Positions 43,501-52,600 of a stretch of DNA of 64,000 bases are shown here, one piece after another. This DNA comes from Actinopolymorpha alba DSM 45243 (GTDB lineage: Bacteria > Actinomycetota > Actinomycetes > Propionibacteriales > Actinopolymorphaceae). The stretch spans positions 24,677 to 88,676 of the forward strand of contig NZ_KB892759.1 of assembly GCF_000373925.1 (NCBI RefSeq). The letters are read 5' to 3'. The translations under genes and the position numbers were made by a program. Below the pieces are notes generated by a model, which saw nothing but the letters and a program-made list of their open reading frames with translations, did no database searches and was not told the DNA's origin. Positions within the stretch are counted from its first letter, which is position 1. Every line of letters starts with the position of its first letter.

Positions 43501-44520
43501 GTGCCAGATGTGACGGTCGCGCGGGTCCAGCCGGTCGCGGAGAGCCAGACGCCGGAGCGGAGCCAGACAACGACGCCGGCCGGGACTCCCGGGCCGGCCG
43601 GGACTCCCGCGCGGACCCGGACGGTCGTGACCACCGAACCCGTCGACCCCGCACTGACGCTGGCGGCACTCCAGCGAGGCTCCGGGGATCCGGTCCACCG
43701 GCGTACCCCTGATGGTGCGGTGTGGCGGGGAAGCCGCACCCCCGAGGGGCCGGTGACTGTCCGTGTCGCCGCGGTGCCAGCCGATGGTGCGGTCGAGGCG
43801 CGGGCGTGGGGGCCTGGTGCCGACTGGTTGCTCGACCGGTTGCCCGCGCTGGTCGGTGCCGAGGACGACTGGACGGGGTTCGAGCCCGAGTTGCCGCTGT
43901 TGCACCGGCTGGCGAAGCGGTTCGCCGGCTGGCGGATCTGCCGTACCGGCCTGGTCATGGAGGCCCTGACCCCGGCGATCCTCGAACAGAAGGTGACCTC
44001 CACCGAGGCCTGGCGTTCGTGGCGGGAGCTGATCTGGAGGTTCAGTGAGCGGGCGCCGGGTCCGGTGCCGGTTCCGCTCTGGATCCCACCCGACGCGGCG
44101 ACGCTTGCCCGGCTGCCCTCCTGGGAGTGGCACCGGGCCGGCGTCGGGCCCCAGCGGGCCGAGACGATCGTCCGTTGTGCCCGCGTTGCCGCCGCGCTCG
44201 AGCGTACGGCCGAGCTTGCCGACTTCGAGGAGGTCGAACGCCGGCTGCGGAGCCTCCCGGGCGTTGGCGTCTGGACGGCCGCCGAGGTGATGCAGAAGGC
44301 CCACGGCCACGCCGACGCGGTGTCAGTCGGCGACTTCCACCTCGCCAAGGCGGTCGGCTGGGCGCTGGCGGGGGAGCCGTACGACGACGAGATGATGCTG
44401 GTGGTACTCGAACGCTGGCGCGGCCATAGGTACCGCGTCACCAAGCTGATCGAGCTCGCCGGCATCCGGCCGCCACGGCGCGGTCCACGCTTCGCACCGC
44501 GCGACTACCGCGCGTTCTGA
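43501..44520 (+). CDS. DNA-3-methyladenine glycosylase II-like protein
   Basis: Base-excision repair glycosylase of the AlkA/HhH-GPD superfamily, 339 residues. The helix-hairpin-helix is LPGVGVWTAAEVMQKAHG and the catalytic Asp lies in VSVGDFHLAKAVGW. The segment AILEQKVTSTEAWRSW matches AlkA's conserved ILxQQVS/T element, with Lys in place of Gln. The first 45 residues are a Thr/Pro/Gly-rich extension not usual for the family. The GTG at 43501 is preceded by GGAGAG and by a GATAAC -10 box at about 43477. Confidence 0.87.
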   Translation: MPDVTVARVQPVAESQTPERSQTTTPAGTPGPAGTPARTRTVVTTEPVDPALTLAALQRGSGDPVHRRTPDGAVWRGSRTPEGPVTVRVAAVPADGAVEARAWGPGADWLLDRLPALVGAEDDWTGFEPELPLLHRLAKRFAGWRICRTGLVMEALTPAILEQKVTSTEAWRSWRELIWRFSERAPGPVPVPLWIPPDAATLARLPSWEWHRAGVGPQRAETIVRCARVAAALERTAELADFEEVERRLRSLPGVGVWTAAEVMQKAHGHADAVSVGDFHLAKAVGWALAGEPYDDEMMLVVLERWRGHRYRVTKLIELAGIRPPRRGPRFAPRDYRAF

Positions 44521-44539
44521 CGGAAACCCCGCGCTGGGC

Positions 44540-44597
44540 TTGTGGGTCGGGGCACCCTGGTACGGCTCTGTTGGACAAGGGTGCCCCCGACCCACAA
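44540..44597. terminator. Long hairpin between convergent glycosylase and fbiB
   Basis: Arms 44540-44560 and 44576-44597 (TTGTGGGTCGGGG ... CCCCCGACCCACAA) pair almost completely with one bulged base and a 15-nt loop. Probable bidirectional terminator. Confidence 0.75.
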
Positions 44598-44610
44598 CGA
44601 GGGGCCGAGC

Positions 44611-45813
44611 TCAGGCGAGGGCGCCGACCGCGAGGAGTCCGATGGGCTCGGCGCCGGCGACCGGATGGGTGCCACCGTCAGCGTCAGCGTCCGTGTCAGT
44701 GTCGGTGTCGGGCAGCAGCCGGCGTACCGCGTCGCGATCAAGACGGTCAGCAGCCAGCCAGACCGAGCCCAGGCCCTCGACCGTGCACGAGAGGGCGAGC
44801 CGGTCACGGATCCCGCCGAGCTCGAGCAGCGCGGACGTCCGTCGCGCCGCGTCGCCGGCGCGCACGTAGAGCAGGACGGCGTACGACACCGACGACGGCA
44901 GCCCCACGGCGTCCACCAGCGGCTTGAGGACGTCCGCCGACGCGACCTCGACAAGTCCCCACGATCCGGCCGGCGTCGCCGTGGCCACGACAGCGGAGAC
45001 GGCGGCTCCCACGTGGCCTACCGCATCAGGATCGACAGGTGCGTCGGCGAGTTCGGGGACGGTGCGCGGGAGCGTGACCGCCTCCCGCCGCGCCTCCCGC
45101 GAACCCAGCCGGAACATGTCGCTGTCCGCCGGGCGTACGAGTGCGCCCACGCCGGGCCCGTCGTCCTCCGTCACCAGCGACGGCAGCCCCCGGACGATCG
45201 CGACCGGCACCTGCCCGAGCTTGCCCTTGGCGAGTTCGGCCGCGGCGGCGAGTTCGTCGGCGTGCGCTGGCGCCGTGACAGCCAGCTCGTTGCCGTGGAC
45301 GTCGGCACGTCCGCGGTGGTCGTCGAACGGGCGTACGCCAGAGGCCCCGATCGCCAGGTCGACCTGGCCGAGCCGCCAGGGCCGGCCGAACGTGTCGGTG
45401 ATGATGACGCCGAGCCGGGCGTTGGTCAGCGCGGACAGGCCGCGCCGCAGCGACCGCGCGGAGGCATCGGGATCCTCGGGCAGCAGCAACAGGCTTCCGG
45501 CCTCGACGTTGGACGCGTCGACTCCGGCCGCGGCCATTACGAAGCCGTGCCGGGTCTGCACGATCTGTGTCGTACCCCGCTCGGCGACCACGCGTACGGT
45601 CTCGGACCGGATGGCCTCCGACCGGTCGGTGCCCGGGACCAGCCGGCCCTCCGCCTTGCTCACGATCTTGCTCGACACCACGAGGATGTCGCCGTCGCGC
45701 AGCTCGGGGGCGTGCGCGTGGATGAGCGCCGCGAGGTCGTCGCCGGCCCGAACCTCCGGCATCCCGTGCACGGGCCGGACGACGAAGGAGCCCGGAGGTG
45801 GCGCGGCCGTCAC
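44611..45813 (-). CDS. fbiB: Coenzyme F420-0:gamma-glutamyl ligase with degenerate C-terminal domain
   Basis: Adds L-glutamates to F420-0 in the cytoplasm. The CofE domain (residues about 10-245) is complete: DILVVSSKIVSKAEGRLV, GFVMAAAGVDASNVEAGSLLLLP (split at residue 95), ITDTFGRPWRLGQVDLAIG and VTAPAHADELAAAAELAKGK. In full-length FbiB a C-terminal FMN domain reduces dehydro-F420. Here that region is short and degenerate: the RRTVRxF and PAPHHT motifs are replaced by PRTVPEL and ATPAGSW, although EGLGSVWLAADRL survives. It also holds DTDTDTDADADGG, encoded by a hexanucleotide repeat at 44674-44711. The GTG start overlaps the fbiA stop. Confidence 0.88.
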   Translation of the reverse strand: MTAAPPPGSFVVRPVHGMPEVRAGDDLAALIHAHAPELRDGDILVVSSKIVSKAEGRLVPGTDRSEAIRSETVRVVAERGTTQIVQTRHGFVMAAAGVDASNVEAGSLLLLPEDPDASARSLRRGLSALTNARLGVIITDTFGRPWRLGQVDLAIGASGVRPFDDHRGRADVHGNELAVTAPAHADELAAAAELAKGKLGQVPVAIVRGLPSLVTEDDGPGVGALVRPADSDMFRLGSREARREAVTLPRTVPELADAPVDPDAVGHVGAAVSAVVATATPAGSWGLVEVASADVLKPLVDAVGLPSSVSYAVLLYVRAGDAARRTSALLELGGIRDRLALSCTVEGLGSVWLAADRLDRDAVRRLLPDTDTDTDADADGGTHPVAGAEPIGLLAVGALA

Positions 45814-46787
45814 CGGCGTACCACCTCGGCGAGGTCGAGCGCGGCCCGCGCCATCGCGGCCGCGGCGTCGACGTCAGACATGAGGAGGGGTACGGCGCGC
45901 GCGGCGATGCCGAGCTCCTCCACGTCGGGTACGGCGGCCGCGTCCTGCTCGTCGACCAGCCAGCCGTCGAGGAGACCTCCGTGCAAGCGTGCCCCGAAGT
46001 GCCGGGCAACGCCGGCGGCGGAGGTGTCGACGCCGATCGCCGGGAGAAGTTTGTCGGCCATCCCGCGTACCGGCGCACCGCCGACGATCGGCGAGAGCCC
46101 GACGACCGGGGCCGACGCGGCCAGCACGGCCTCGCGCACGCCGGGTACGCCGAGGATCGGGCCGATGCTCACGACGGGGTTGGAGGGCGGAAGGAGGAGT
46201 ACGTCGGCCGCGGCGATCGCGTCGAGGACACCGGGCGCCGGCGCTGCCCTGTCGATCCCGTCGAACTCGATGTCGACGACCGGCAACTCCGCGTGGTGGC
46301 GTACCCAGTACTCCTGGAAGTGGAGCCGGCGCCGCCCTTCGGGAGCGTCCGGATCCTCGACCGTCACGTGGGTCTCCACCCGCTGGTCGGTCATCGGGAT
46401 CAGATGGACCGGAAGCTGCCACCGCGCCGTCAGGGCCGTGGTCACCTCCGACAGGCTGCGTCCCTCTGACAGCAGGGCGGTCCGCACCAGGTGGGTGCCG
46501 ATGTCGCGGTCGCCGAGGCCGAACCACCACGGCGTACTGGCGTACGCCTGGAGCTCGGCCAGGGCGTTCCAGGTCTCGTCGGCCCGCCCCCACCCCTTCG
46601 CCTCGTCATTGCCACCGCCGAGGGTGTACATGACGGTGTCGAGGTCGGGGGACACGCGCAGGCCATAGAGAGTGAGGTCGTCGCCGGTGTTGCCGATGAC
46701 GCTGATGTCGGCCTCAGGTCGGTAGGCGAGGAGGCCGCGAAGGAACCGGGCAGCACCGATGCCGCCAGCGAGAACGGTGATCCGCAC
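45810..46787 (-). CDS. fbiA: 2-phospho-L-lactate (or PEP) transferase
   Basis: Joins the lactyl or enolpyruvyl-phospho-guanosine to the deazaflavin Fo, giving F420-0 or its dehydro form. The 325-residue protein has the N-terminal GGIGAARFLRGLL substrate loop, NTGDDLTLYGLRVSPDLDTVMYTLGG (split at residue 55), FGLGDRDIGTHL and DVLLLPPSNPVVSIGPIL. Those are diagnostic CofD/FbiA blocks. The GTG at 46787 is used; a weak CACACT box lies 7 nt before it. The downstream fbiB overlaps by 4 bp, so the two are one operon. FbiC and FbiD are not in the window. Confidence 0.93.
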   Translation of the reverse strand: MRITVLAGGIGAARFLRGLLAYRPEADISVIGNTGDDLTLYGLRVSPDLDTVMYTLGGGNDEAKGWGRADETWNALAELQAYASTPWWFGLGDRDIGTHLVRTALLSEGRSLSEVTTALTARWQLPVHLIPMTDQRVETHVTVEDPDAPEGRRRLHFQEYWVRHHAELPVVDIEFDGIDRAAPAPGVLDAIAAADVLLLPPSNPVVSIGPILGVPGVREAVLAASAPVVGLSPIVGGAPVRGMADKLLPAIGVDTSAAGVARHFGARLHGGLLDGWLVDEQDAAAVPDVEELGIAARAVPLLMSDVDAAAAMARAALDLAEVVRR

Positions 46788-46951
46788 GGAAACCAGTGTG
46801 CCTGCTGGTGCCAACCCGGCCGCATCGGGTGGCTTGTCCACAGGGCGACAGGCGCCACGGCGGCGAAGTACGCCATAGTTGTGCGGCACCAGTGGGTGCG
46901 GAGTGCGGCCGGGCGTTCCATGTGGAAGGCTCTGCGACGAACATCACCACC

Positions 46952-48643
46952 ATGTCTGGGGGTAGCACCGTGGTTTCCGAGACAACCAAGCCCCATCGCG
47001 AGCTGCTCGCGTGGGTGCTGCTAGGCGCCAGCATCCTCTTAGGCGCCCTGGCCGTCTCGCGACTGGTCATCGACGGCCCGTTCACGACGAAGGCGTGGGC
47101 CTACCAGAGCAGCTTCGCATCGCCCGTGCTCGTGGGCCTGCTGGTTCTGGCGGTCATCCTCGTCACGCATTTGGGCGACACGACACCCAATGCGCGCCTC
47201 CTCACCCTCGTTGTGCTGGTGGTGTTCGCCGTCCTGGCACTCCTCTCGATCGTGACCTGGCTCGCCGCGCTCGGCTACAGCGCAGACTTCGGCACCGGTT
47301 CCATGTCGTCGGGCAAGTGGTTCGGGTTCGTCCAGCAGGCGGCCTATCTCGCGATCATGGGCGCCGGCGTCTTCTTCGTCTTCACGACGTTCAAGGCTCT
47401 GCCAGCCCCCGCACCCGCCAAGTCATCCGCGTTCGGTGGGCAGGGCGGCCAGCAGGGCCAGTTCGGGCAGTTCGGTGGTCAGCAGGCCCACGGCCAGTAC
47501 GCCGGCTACGGGCAGCAGGGGCAGCCGGCCCCCCAGCAGGAGTACGCCCAGCAGCAGGACTACGCCCAGCAGCAGGACTACGCCCAGCAGCAGGACTACG
47601 CCCAGCAGCAGGCGTACTCCCAGCAGCAGGCGTACAGCCAGCAGGACTACAGCCAGCAGGACTACGCGCAGGCAGCGCAGCAGGGCTACGCCGCCGCGCA
47701 GTACTCCCAGCCGGAGGCGGGCCAGGACGCCAACTCCTACGCCCAGGGCTACAGCCAGAACGAGCAGTACTCCCAGCAGGACTACCAGCAGACGCAGTAC
47801 GCCCAGTCCTACCCGCAGCAGGACTACCAGCAGACGCAGGCCCAGCAGCAGTACTCCCCGCACGACTACCAGCAGACGCAGGCCCAGCAGGGGTACTCGC
47901 AGCAGGACTACCAGCAGCAGCCGCAGGACTACGGTCAGGGCGCCTCGGCCTACGGCCAGCAGCAGTACAACCCCTATGCGCCGCAGGGTCACGACCAGAG
48001 CCAGCAGGCCTACGGCCAGGACCAGCAGGCCTACGGCCAGGACCAGCAGGCCTACGACCAGAGCCAGCAGGCCTACGACCAGAGCCAGCAGGGCCAGCAG
48101 GCCTACGCTCCGGAGCAGACCCAGCACATGTATGGCCACGACCAGAGCCAGCAGGCCTACGGTCAAGACCAGCAGGCGCAACAGGGCTACGGCCAGGACC
48201 AGAGCCAGCAGGCCTACGGCCAGTACGGCTACGGCGCGCAGGGTTACCAGCAGGGTGGCGCTTACACCCAACCGAGCGAGCAGCAGCAGTACGCCGGCTA
48301 CGCGCAGCAGCAGGATGCCGGCTATGCGCAGCAGCAGGACTACGGCTCCTACGGCCAGCAGTACGCGGCGACCGGGCAGACTGCCGACGCCGATCGGACG
48401 CAGTTCTTCACCCCTGAGACGGCAGGTTCCCAGGGAGGGGCGGAGCAGGCGGACCGTGGTGGGGCCGATGGTTCCGTGACGCACGCGTTCTCTGGCCAGG
48501 ACGGTGCGGAGCGTGGCACCGACGACAAGGGCTCGTCCTCAGCACGCGGTGAGGTCGACTCGCCCGAACCCTCTGACCGGAAGGCGGGCGGCGAGGCCGG
48601 CGGACAGCCCCAGCAGGGTTGGTGGTCCCAGCCGCCGCGCTGA
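46952..48643 (+). CDS. Four-helix membrane protein with Gln/Tyr-rich repeat tail
   Basis: Predicted membrane protein of 563 residues with no recognised enzymatic domain. Four helices lie in the first 155 residues (LLAWVLLGASILLGALAV, VLVGLLVLAVILVTHL, LLTLVVLVVFAVLALL, AYLAIMGAGVFFVFTTF). The rest is low in complexity: units like QQDYAQ, QQAYGQD and DYQQTQ repeated dozens of times to about residue 480, rich in Gln, Tyr and Ala. This composition resembles prion-like or condensate-forming domains. ATG 46952 is used; GTG 46970, with a GGGGGT ribosome site, is possible. It is divergent from fbiA and upstream of whiB2. Confidence 0.7.
   Translation: MSGGSTVVSETTKPHRELLAWVLLGASILLGALAVSRLVIDGPFTTKAWAYQSSFASPVLVGLLVLAVILVTHLGDTTPNARLLTLVVLVVFAVLALLSIVTWLAALGYSADFGTGSMSSGKWFGFVQQAAYLAIMGAGVFFVFTTFKALPAPAPAKSSAFGGQGGQQGQFGQFGGQQAHGQYAGYGQQGQPAPQQEYAQQQDYAQQQDYAQQQDYAQQQAYSQQQAYSQQDYSQQDYAQAAQQGYAAAQYSQPEAGQDANSYAQGYSQNEQYSQQDYQQTQYAQSYPQQDYQQTQAQQQYSPHDYQQTQAQQGYSQQDYQQQPQDYGQGASAYGQQQYNPYAPQGHDQSQQAYGQDQQAYGQDQQAYDQSQQAYDQSQQGQQAYAPEQTQHMYGHDQSQQAYGQDQQAQQGYGQDQSQQAYGQYGYGAQGYQQGGAYTQPSEQQQYAGYAQQQDAGYAQQQDYGSYGQQYAATGQTADADRTQFFTPETAGSQGGAEQADRGGADGSVTHAFSGQDGAERGTDDKGSSSARGEVDSPEPSDRKAGGEAGGQPQQGWWSQPPR
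47530..48370 (+). repeat. 15-bp-type tandem repeats coding Gln/Tyr-rich units
   Basis: Codon-level repeats of CAGCAGGACTACGCC and related units, in frame with the membrane protein. The first four or five are near identical; later ones vary. Heavy use of CAG suggests slippage and recombination as the cause of expansion. Confidence 0.85.
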
Positions 48644-48667
48644 TCGACTCTCGGCTGACGTTTTTTT
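48629..48667 (+). terminator. Possible intrinsic terminator with seven T residues
   Basis: A 6-bp stem (CAGCCG/CGGCTG, 48629-48634 and 48652-48657) is followed after 3 nt by TTTTTTT (48661-48667). It overlaps the stop codon of the Gln/Tyr-rich protein gene. The stem is short. Confidence 0.45.
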
Positions 48668-48670
48668 CTG

Positions 48671-48708
48671 AGCGGGATCCCCGGCGGTTGTCCGGCGGGG
48701 ATCCCGCT
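48671..48708. repeat. 13-bp perfect hairpin after the T-run
   Basis: Arms AGCGGGATCCCCG and CGGGGATCCCGCT (48671-48683 and 48696-48708) around a 12-nt loop. No T-run follows it, so it is a secondary structure of unknown use. Between here and whiB2 the sequence holds the whiB2 promoter and a long leader with no gene. Confidence 0.6.
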
Positions 48709-48799
48709 GCTGCGTGCTCTCCAGGCGGCGCGAGGGACCTGGCACCTGGTCATTGGTTGCTCACAGTGAGCGGTTCCTCCGCTTATAGCAGAGCCCGAG

Positions 48800-48828
48800 T
48801 TGACGCGTCGGGATTTCCGGCATGTAAT
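48800..48828 (+). promoter_or_regulatory. Promoter of whiB2
   Basis: TTGACG (48800-48805), a 17-bp spacer and TGTAAT (48823-48828) form a good housekeeping-type promoter. It predicts a leader of about 160 nt before the whiB2 start, long enough for post-transcriptional control. Confidence 0.6.
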
Positions 48829-48997
48829 TTCATCAGTGTCATTTGCCGCGTACCGGGGAAGTACCTGGATGGTGCGACATCGACACCCCTCGCGGGGCTT
48901 GTGACGGATCACGCTGGACTGGCACGAGACACGCGAGGAGCAGGACATTCAACGGGGATTTGAGTTCACGGGGACGTGGGTCGAGGAGGCGAGGACC

Positions 48998-49255
48998 GTG
49001 GCAGAGCCCAGCCTGTTGCACGGCGACGCCGAGGAAGAGCTCAGCTGGCAGGAACGTGCGCTGTGCGCGCAGACGGATCCAGAGGCGTTCTTTCCGGAAA
49101 AGGGTGGTTCCACCCGGGAAGCAAAGAAGGTGTGCGCGGTCTGCGAGGTCCGCGCCGAATGTTTGACCTATGCGTTGGAGCATGACGAACGCTTCGGCAT
49201 CTGGGGCGGCCTCTCCGAGCGAGAACGCCGTCGCGTGAAGAAACGCGCGGTCTAG
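48998..49255 (+). CDS. whiB2: WhiB-family iron-sulfur transcription factor (WhiB2-type)
   Basis: Small [4Fe-4S] protein of 85 residues that acts with the sigma factor in cell division or development. The four cluster cysteines are in ERALCAQTD, KKVCAVCEV and AECLTYAL. The FGIWGGLSERERRRVKK segment is the WhiB turn and basic tail that contacts DNA. The GTG at 48998 follows GGAGGCGAGGA. Its place next to fbiA matches whiB2/whmD of mycobacteria (Rv3260c), supporting the subtype. It is monocistronic, with its own promoter and a following hairpin. Confidence 0.88.
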   Translation: MAEPSLLHGDAEEELSWQERALCAQTDPEAFFPEKGGSTREAKKVCAVCEVRAECLTYALEHDERFGIWGGLSERERRRVKKRAV

Positions 49256-49334
49256 AGCGCTCGCGTACCCACTCGCCGCGACGGTGCGGCAGGCGGGTGA
49301 GTGCGGGACCGGCTGGGTGCGTATGCGTGGGAGG

Positions 49335-49370
49335 GGCCGTCCGCGGAAGTCCGCCGCGGGCGGCCTTTCC
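49335..49370 (+). terminator. Terminator downstream of whiB2
   Basis: Arms 49335-49346 and 49354-49365 (GGCCGTCCGCGG/CCGCGGGCGGCC, one mismatch, 7-nt loop) followed by TTTCC. The rest of the 400-bp gap before the next gene holds the repeats at 49502-49660 and nothing else I recognise. Confidence 0.65.
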
Positions 49371-49501
49371 TGTCCCGCGGGCCGTCGGTTCCTGTCCTGC
49401 CGGGGAGGTCGGCTTACGCCGGTTGCCGGCAGCCGGTACAACCGTCGCGTAGTGTGTGGCCTTGCCCAAACCCGCCCACTCCGTGAGGTTCCTCGTCGCG
49501 T

Positions 49502-49660
49502 ATGAGCGAGCGAAGCGAGCGCATCATTCAACACAGCGCGCCCGGTGCCTCATGCGCGCCCGCAGCGAAGCGAGGACGCGCATGAGCGAGCGAAGCGAGC
49601 ACATCATTCAACACAGTGCCGCTGGTGCCGCGCCCGCAGCGAAGCGAGGACGCGCATGAG
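49502..49660 (+). repeat. Two copies of a compound direct repeat next to a start codon
   Basis: Unit A (35 bp, contains ATGAGCGAGCGAAGCGAGC) occurs at 49502-49536 and 49582-49616 with one difference. Unit B (31 bp, ends GAAGCGAGGACGCGCATGAG) occurs at 49556-49586 and 49630-49660. The last ATG of unit B is the start codon of the giant glycosyltransferase. The sequence is rich in the GCGAGCGAAGC motif found around start codons in several actinobacterial genomes. Confidence 0.8.
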
Positions 49661-52600
49661 CACGGTCCCCGGACTTGAGGCGCACGCGCGCCCGGTCGTG
49701 ACAGCGGTCGTCGTCGCACATGATGGTGCCCCCTGGCTCGGAGAGCTCATCTCGGGTCTTACGGCACAACGGCGCGCGCCCGACCGGGTCATCGTCGTCG
49801 ACACCGGTAGCCGCGACGGCTCCCGTGAGCAACTGGCCCAGGCCTTCGGTGGCGCCGTACTCGATGCACCCCGCACCACCGGCTTCGGTGCGGCCGTGGC
49901 GCACGCCGTCAAGGCCCTGCCGCCCCGCCAGCCAGGGGAATGGTTGTGGCTCCTCCACGACGACTGCGCACCCGCGCCCGAGGCGCTGGAAGCGCTGGTC
50001 CGCATGGTCGAGACGGTCCCTTCGGCGGCGGTCATCGGGCCGAAGCTGCGTGACTGGCCGCAGGGACGTCGACTGCTCGAGCTTGGCGTCACGATCGCGG
50101 GCAGCGGCAACCGCGAGACCGGGCTGGAGTTCGGCGAGTACGACCAGGGACAGCACGACAGCGTGCGGGACGTCCTCGCGGTGAGCACCGCGGGGATGCT
50201 CGTCCGCCGGGACGTCTTCGAACACCTCGGCGGCTTCGATCCCCAGCTGCCGTTGTTCCGCGATGACGTCGACTTCGGCTGGCGGGTCGCCCACGCCGGC
50301 CACCGGGTGATCACCTGCCCCGACGCGCTGGTGCACCACGCCGAGGCGGGTCATCGCGGCTACCGCCGGCTCGACGCGGTGAAGGGACGTTCCCGGCGCG
50401 TGGATCGCCGCAACGCGATGTACACCCTGCTCGTCAACTCCGCGGCCTGGATGATGCCCCTCCTGGCGGTCAGGTTGGCGTTGGGTTCGGTGCTACGGGC
50501 GTTGGGACTCCTGATCGTCAAATGGCCCGACGCGGCATGGGACGAGTTCCGTGCCCTCGGCGTGCTGGTCCGGCCGGAGCGGATCCTGCTCGCCCGTCGC
50601 TGGCGAGCCGGGCACCGGCGGGTCTCCCGCCGGGCCATCCGCCACCTGCTGCCGCCGCCGTGGATCGGACTTCAGCACACGCTCGACGCTCTGGCCGCCA
50701 TGCTGTCGGCCCGGTCGGGTGCGCACGCGGGTTCGGCCCGCCGGTCGCGGCGTCCGGTCGAAACCGGACCGGTGTCGGAGGAGTCGGAGGAGCTCACCAC
50801 CGAGGGCCTCGGCATCTGGCGGTGGCTGGCGGCCCGTCCCTGGGCCATCGTGACGCTGGCGCTTCTCGTCCTCGCTCTCACCGCGAGCAGGGATCTGCTC
50901 GGCGGTGGGGCGCTCGGCGGCGGGGCCCTCCTCCCCGCGCCCGACAGCGTCGTCGACCTGTGGCAGCGGTACGTCGAGTCCTGGCATCCGGTGGAGCTGG
51001 GCAGCCCGCGGGCGGCGCCGCCGTACATCACCGTGGTCGCGGCCCTCGGCACGCTGCTCGGCGGCAAGGTGTGGTTGGCGGTCGACGTCCTGCTCATCGG
51101 TTCGGTACCCCTCGCCGGGCTGACCTGCTACGTCCTGGTCCGGCGGGTGGCCCGGGCACGGATCGTGCAGGTCTGGGCGACCATCACCTACGCGCTCCTC
51201 CCCGCCGTCACGGGAGCGATCGCGGCAGGCCGACTCGGCACCAGTGTCGCGATCATCGTTCTCCCGCTGCTCGGCCTGGCGGTACTCCGCATGATGGGCG
51301 CGGGTGCGGCCCGCGCCGGATCCTGGAGTGCGGCCTGGACCGCGGGGCTCATCCTCGCCGTCCTGACGGCGTTCGTTCCCGCCGGCTATCTCGCGGCGCT
51401 CGTCGCGGGCGCGATCGCCTGCGCGGTTCCGTTGCTGCGCAAGCCGGGCACCCGGAGCCGGATCGCGGTGGCCCTTGCGGTGCCGCCGCTCGCGCTTCTG
51501 CCGTGGCTGCCGGTGCTCGCGTTCAACCCGGGTGCGCTCCTGGGTGAGGCCGGGCTCGCCGTTCCAGGGCTCGCGGATTCCCGCCTCGCGCCCCTCTCGT
51601 TGCTGCTCGCCAACCCCGGCGGTCCGGGTGCCGCACCAGCGTGGATCTTCGGGCTGCTTCTCGTCGTCGCGCTGGCGGCGCTCATCCGGCAGGACCACAG
51701 CCGGGGTGTGCTCGCGGCCTGGCTCGTGAGCCTGGTCGGCCTGGCACTCGGTCTCGTGCAGAGCCGGCTCTCCGTCCAGGCCGACTGGATCCCCGAGGCG
51801 GTGCCGGCCTGGCCGGGCTTCGCCGCGGCCCTGGTCGCTGTCGGCTGGATCATGGCAGGTACGTACGCCGCCCACGGAGCGCGGCATCTCTTCGGCGAAC
51901 GCAGCTTCTCCTGGCAACAGCCGGTGGCCGGACTCATGGCCCTGGTGGCGGTCGGGATTCCCGTGGCGGCGGCCGGATGGTGGCTCATCCGGGGGACTGA
52001 CGGTCCGCTTGCCCGCAGCGGCGGTGCCGCCGTTCCTCCGTACATCCGGAACGCCCAGGAGTCGCCGGACCGCCCGCGGGCGCTGGTCGTGGAGGCGGAG
52101 GGTGGCAGCGTGCGGTACGCGCTGCTCAGGGGAAGCGCCGCGCGCCTCGGGGACGCCGAGACCGGTGCGAGCCGCGCCGCGCTCGCCGGCCTGGACGCCA
52201 CAGTGGGAGACCTGCTGAGCGACACGCGCGGCGACGTCACGGCTGCCCGGCTCGCGGAGTACGCCATCGGCTTCGTCTACCTCCCGGCCCCCGCCGACCC
52301 TCGTTCGGTCGAGCGGCTCGACACGACCCCTGGGCTGTCCCGGGCCAGCGCGCCAGACGGCGCGGCGGCATGGAAGGTCGACCTGCCGGTCGGCGAGCTC
52401 CGCGTCGTTCCCCCCGGGACGGATGGTGCGCCGGGCGGTGCCCGGGTCGCCGACGCCGAGGTGCTCGGGATCGACGGCAACGGCGCCGCGCTCACGGTGC
52501 CTGAAGGAGTGCCTGACCGGCGGCTGGTGTTGGCCGAGACGTACAACTCCGGGTGGAGCGCCACCATCGACGGCCAGACCCTGACGCCCCGGAAGTACGC

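Noticed and set aside
47423..48484. Leu/Val-rich frame opposite the Gln/Tyr-rich repeats
   Set aside because: It is the mirror translation of the CAG/TAC repeats; the plus frame has a membrane-protein start and natural codon use.
48671..48708. 13-bp hairpin as the terminator of the Gln/Tyr-rich gene
   Set aside because: The T-run lies before it, not after it, on the plus strand, and an A-run follows it on the minus strand.
49457..49655. Peptide reading MSERSERIIQHS-like coded by the repeat
   Set aside because: The same frame occurs wherever this repeat is found and has no ribosome site; it is a product of the repeated DNA.
49545..49655. Upstream extension of the giant glycosyltransferase start
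   Set aside because: The added residues are encoded by the dispersed repeat and are not part of any GT2 domain; ATG 49656 is the sensible start.
49502..49660. Possible CRISPR-like array
   Set aside because: There are only two copies of each unit, the units are unequal and there are no uniform spacers or cas genes.
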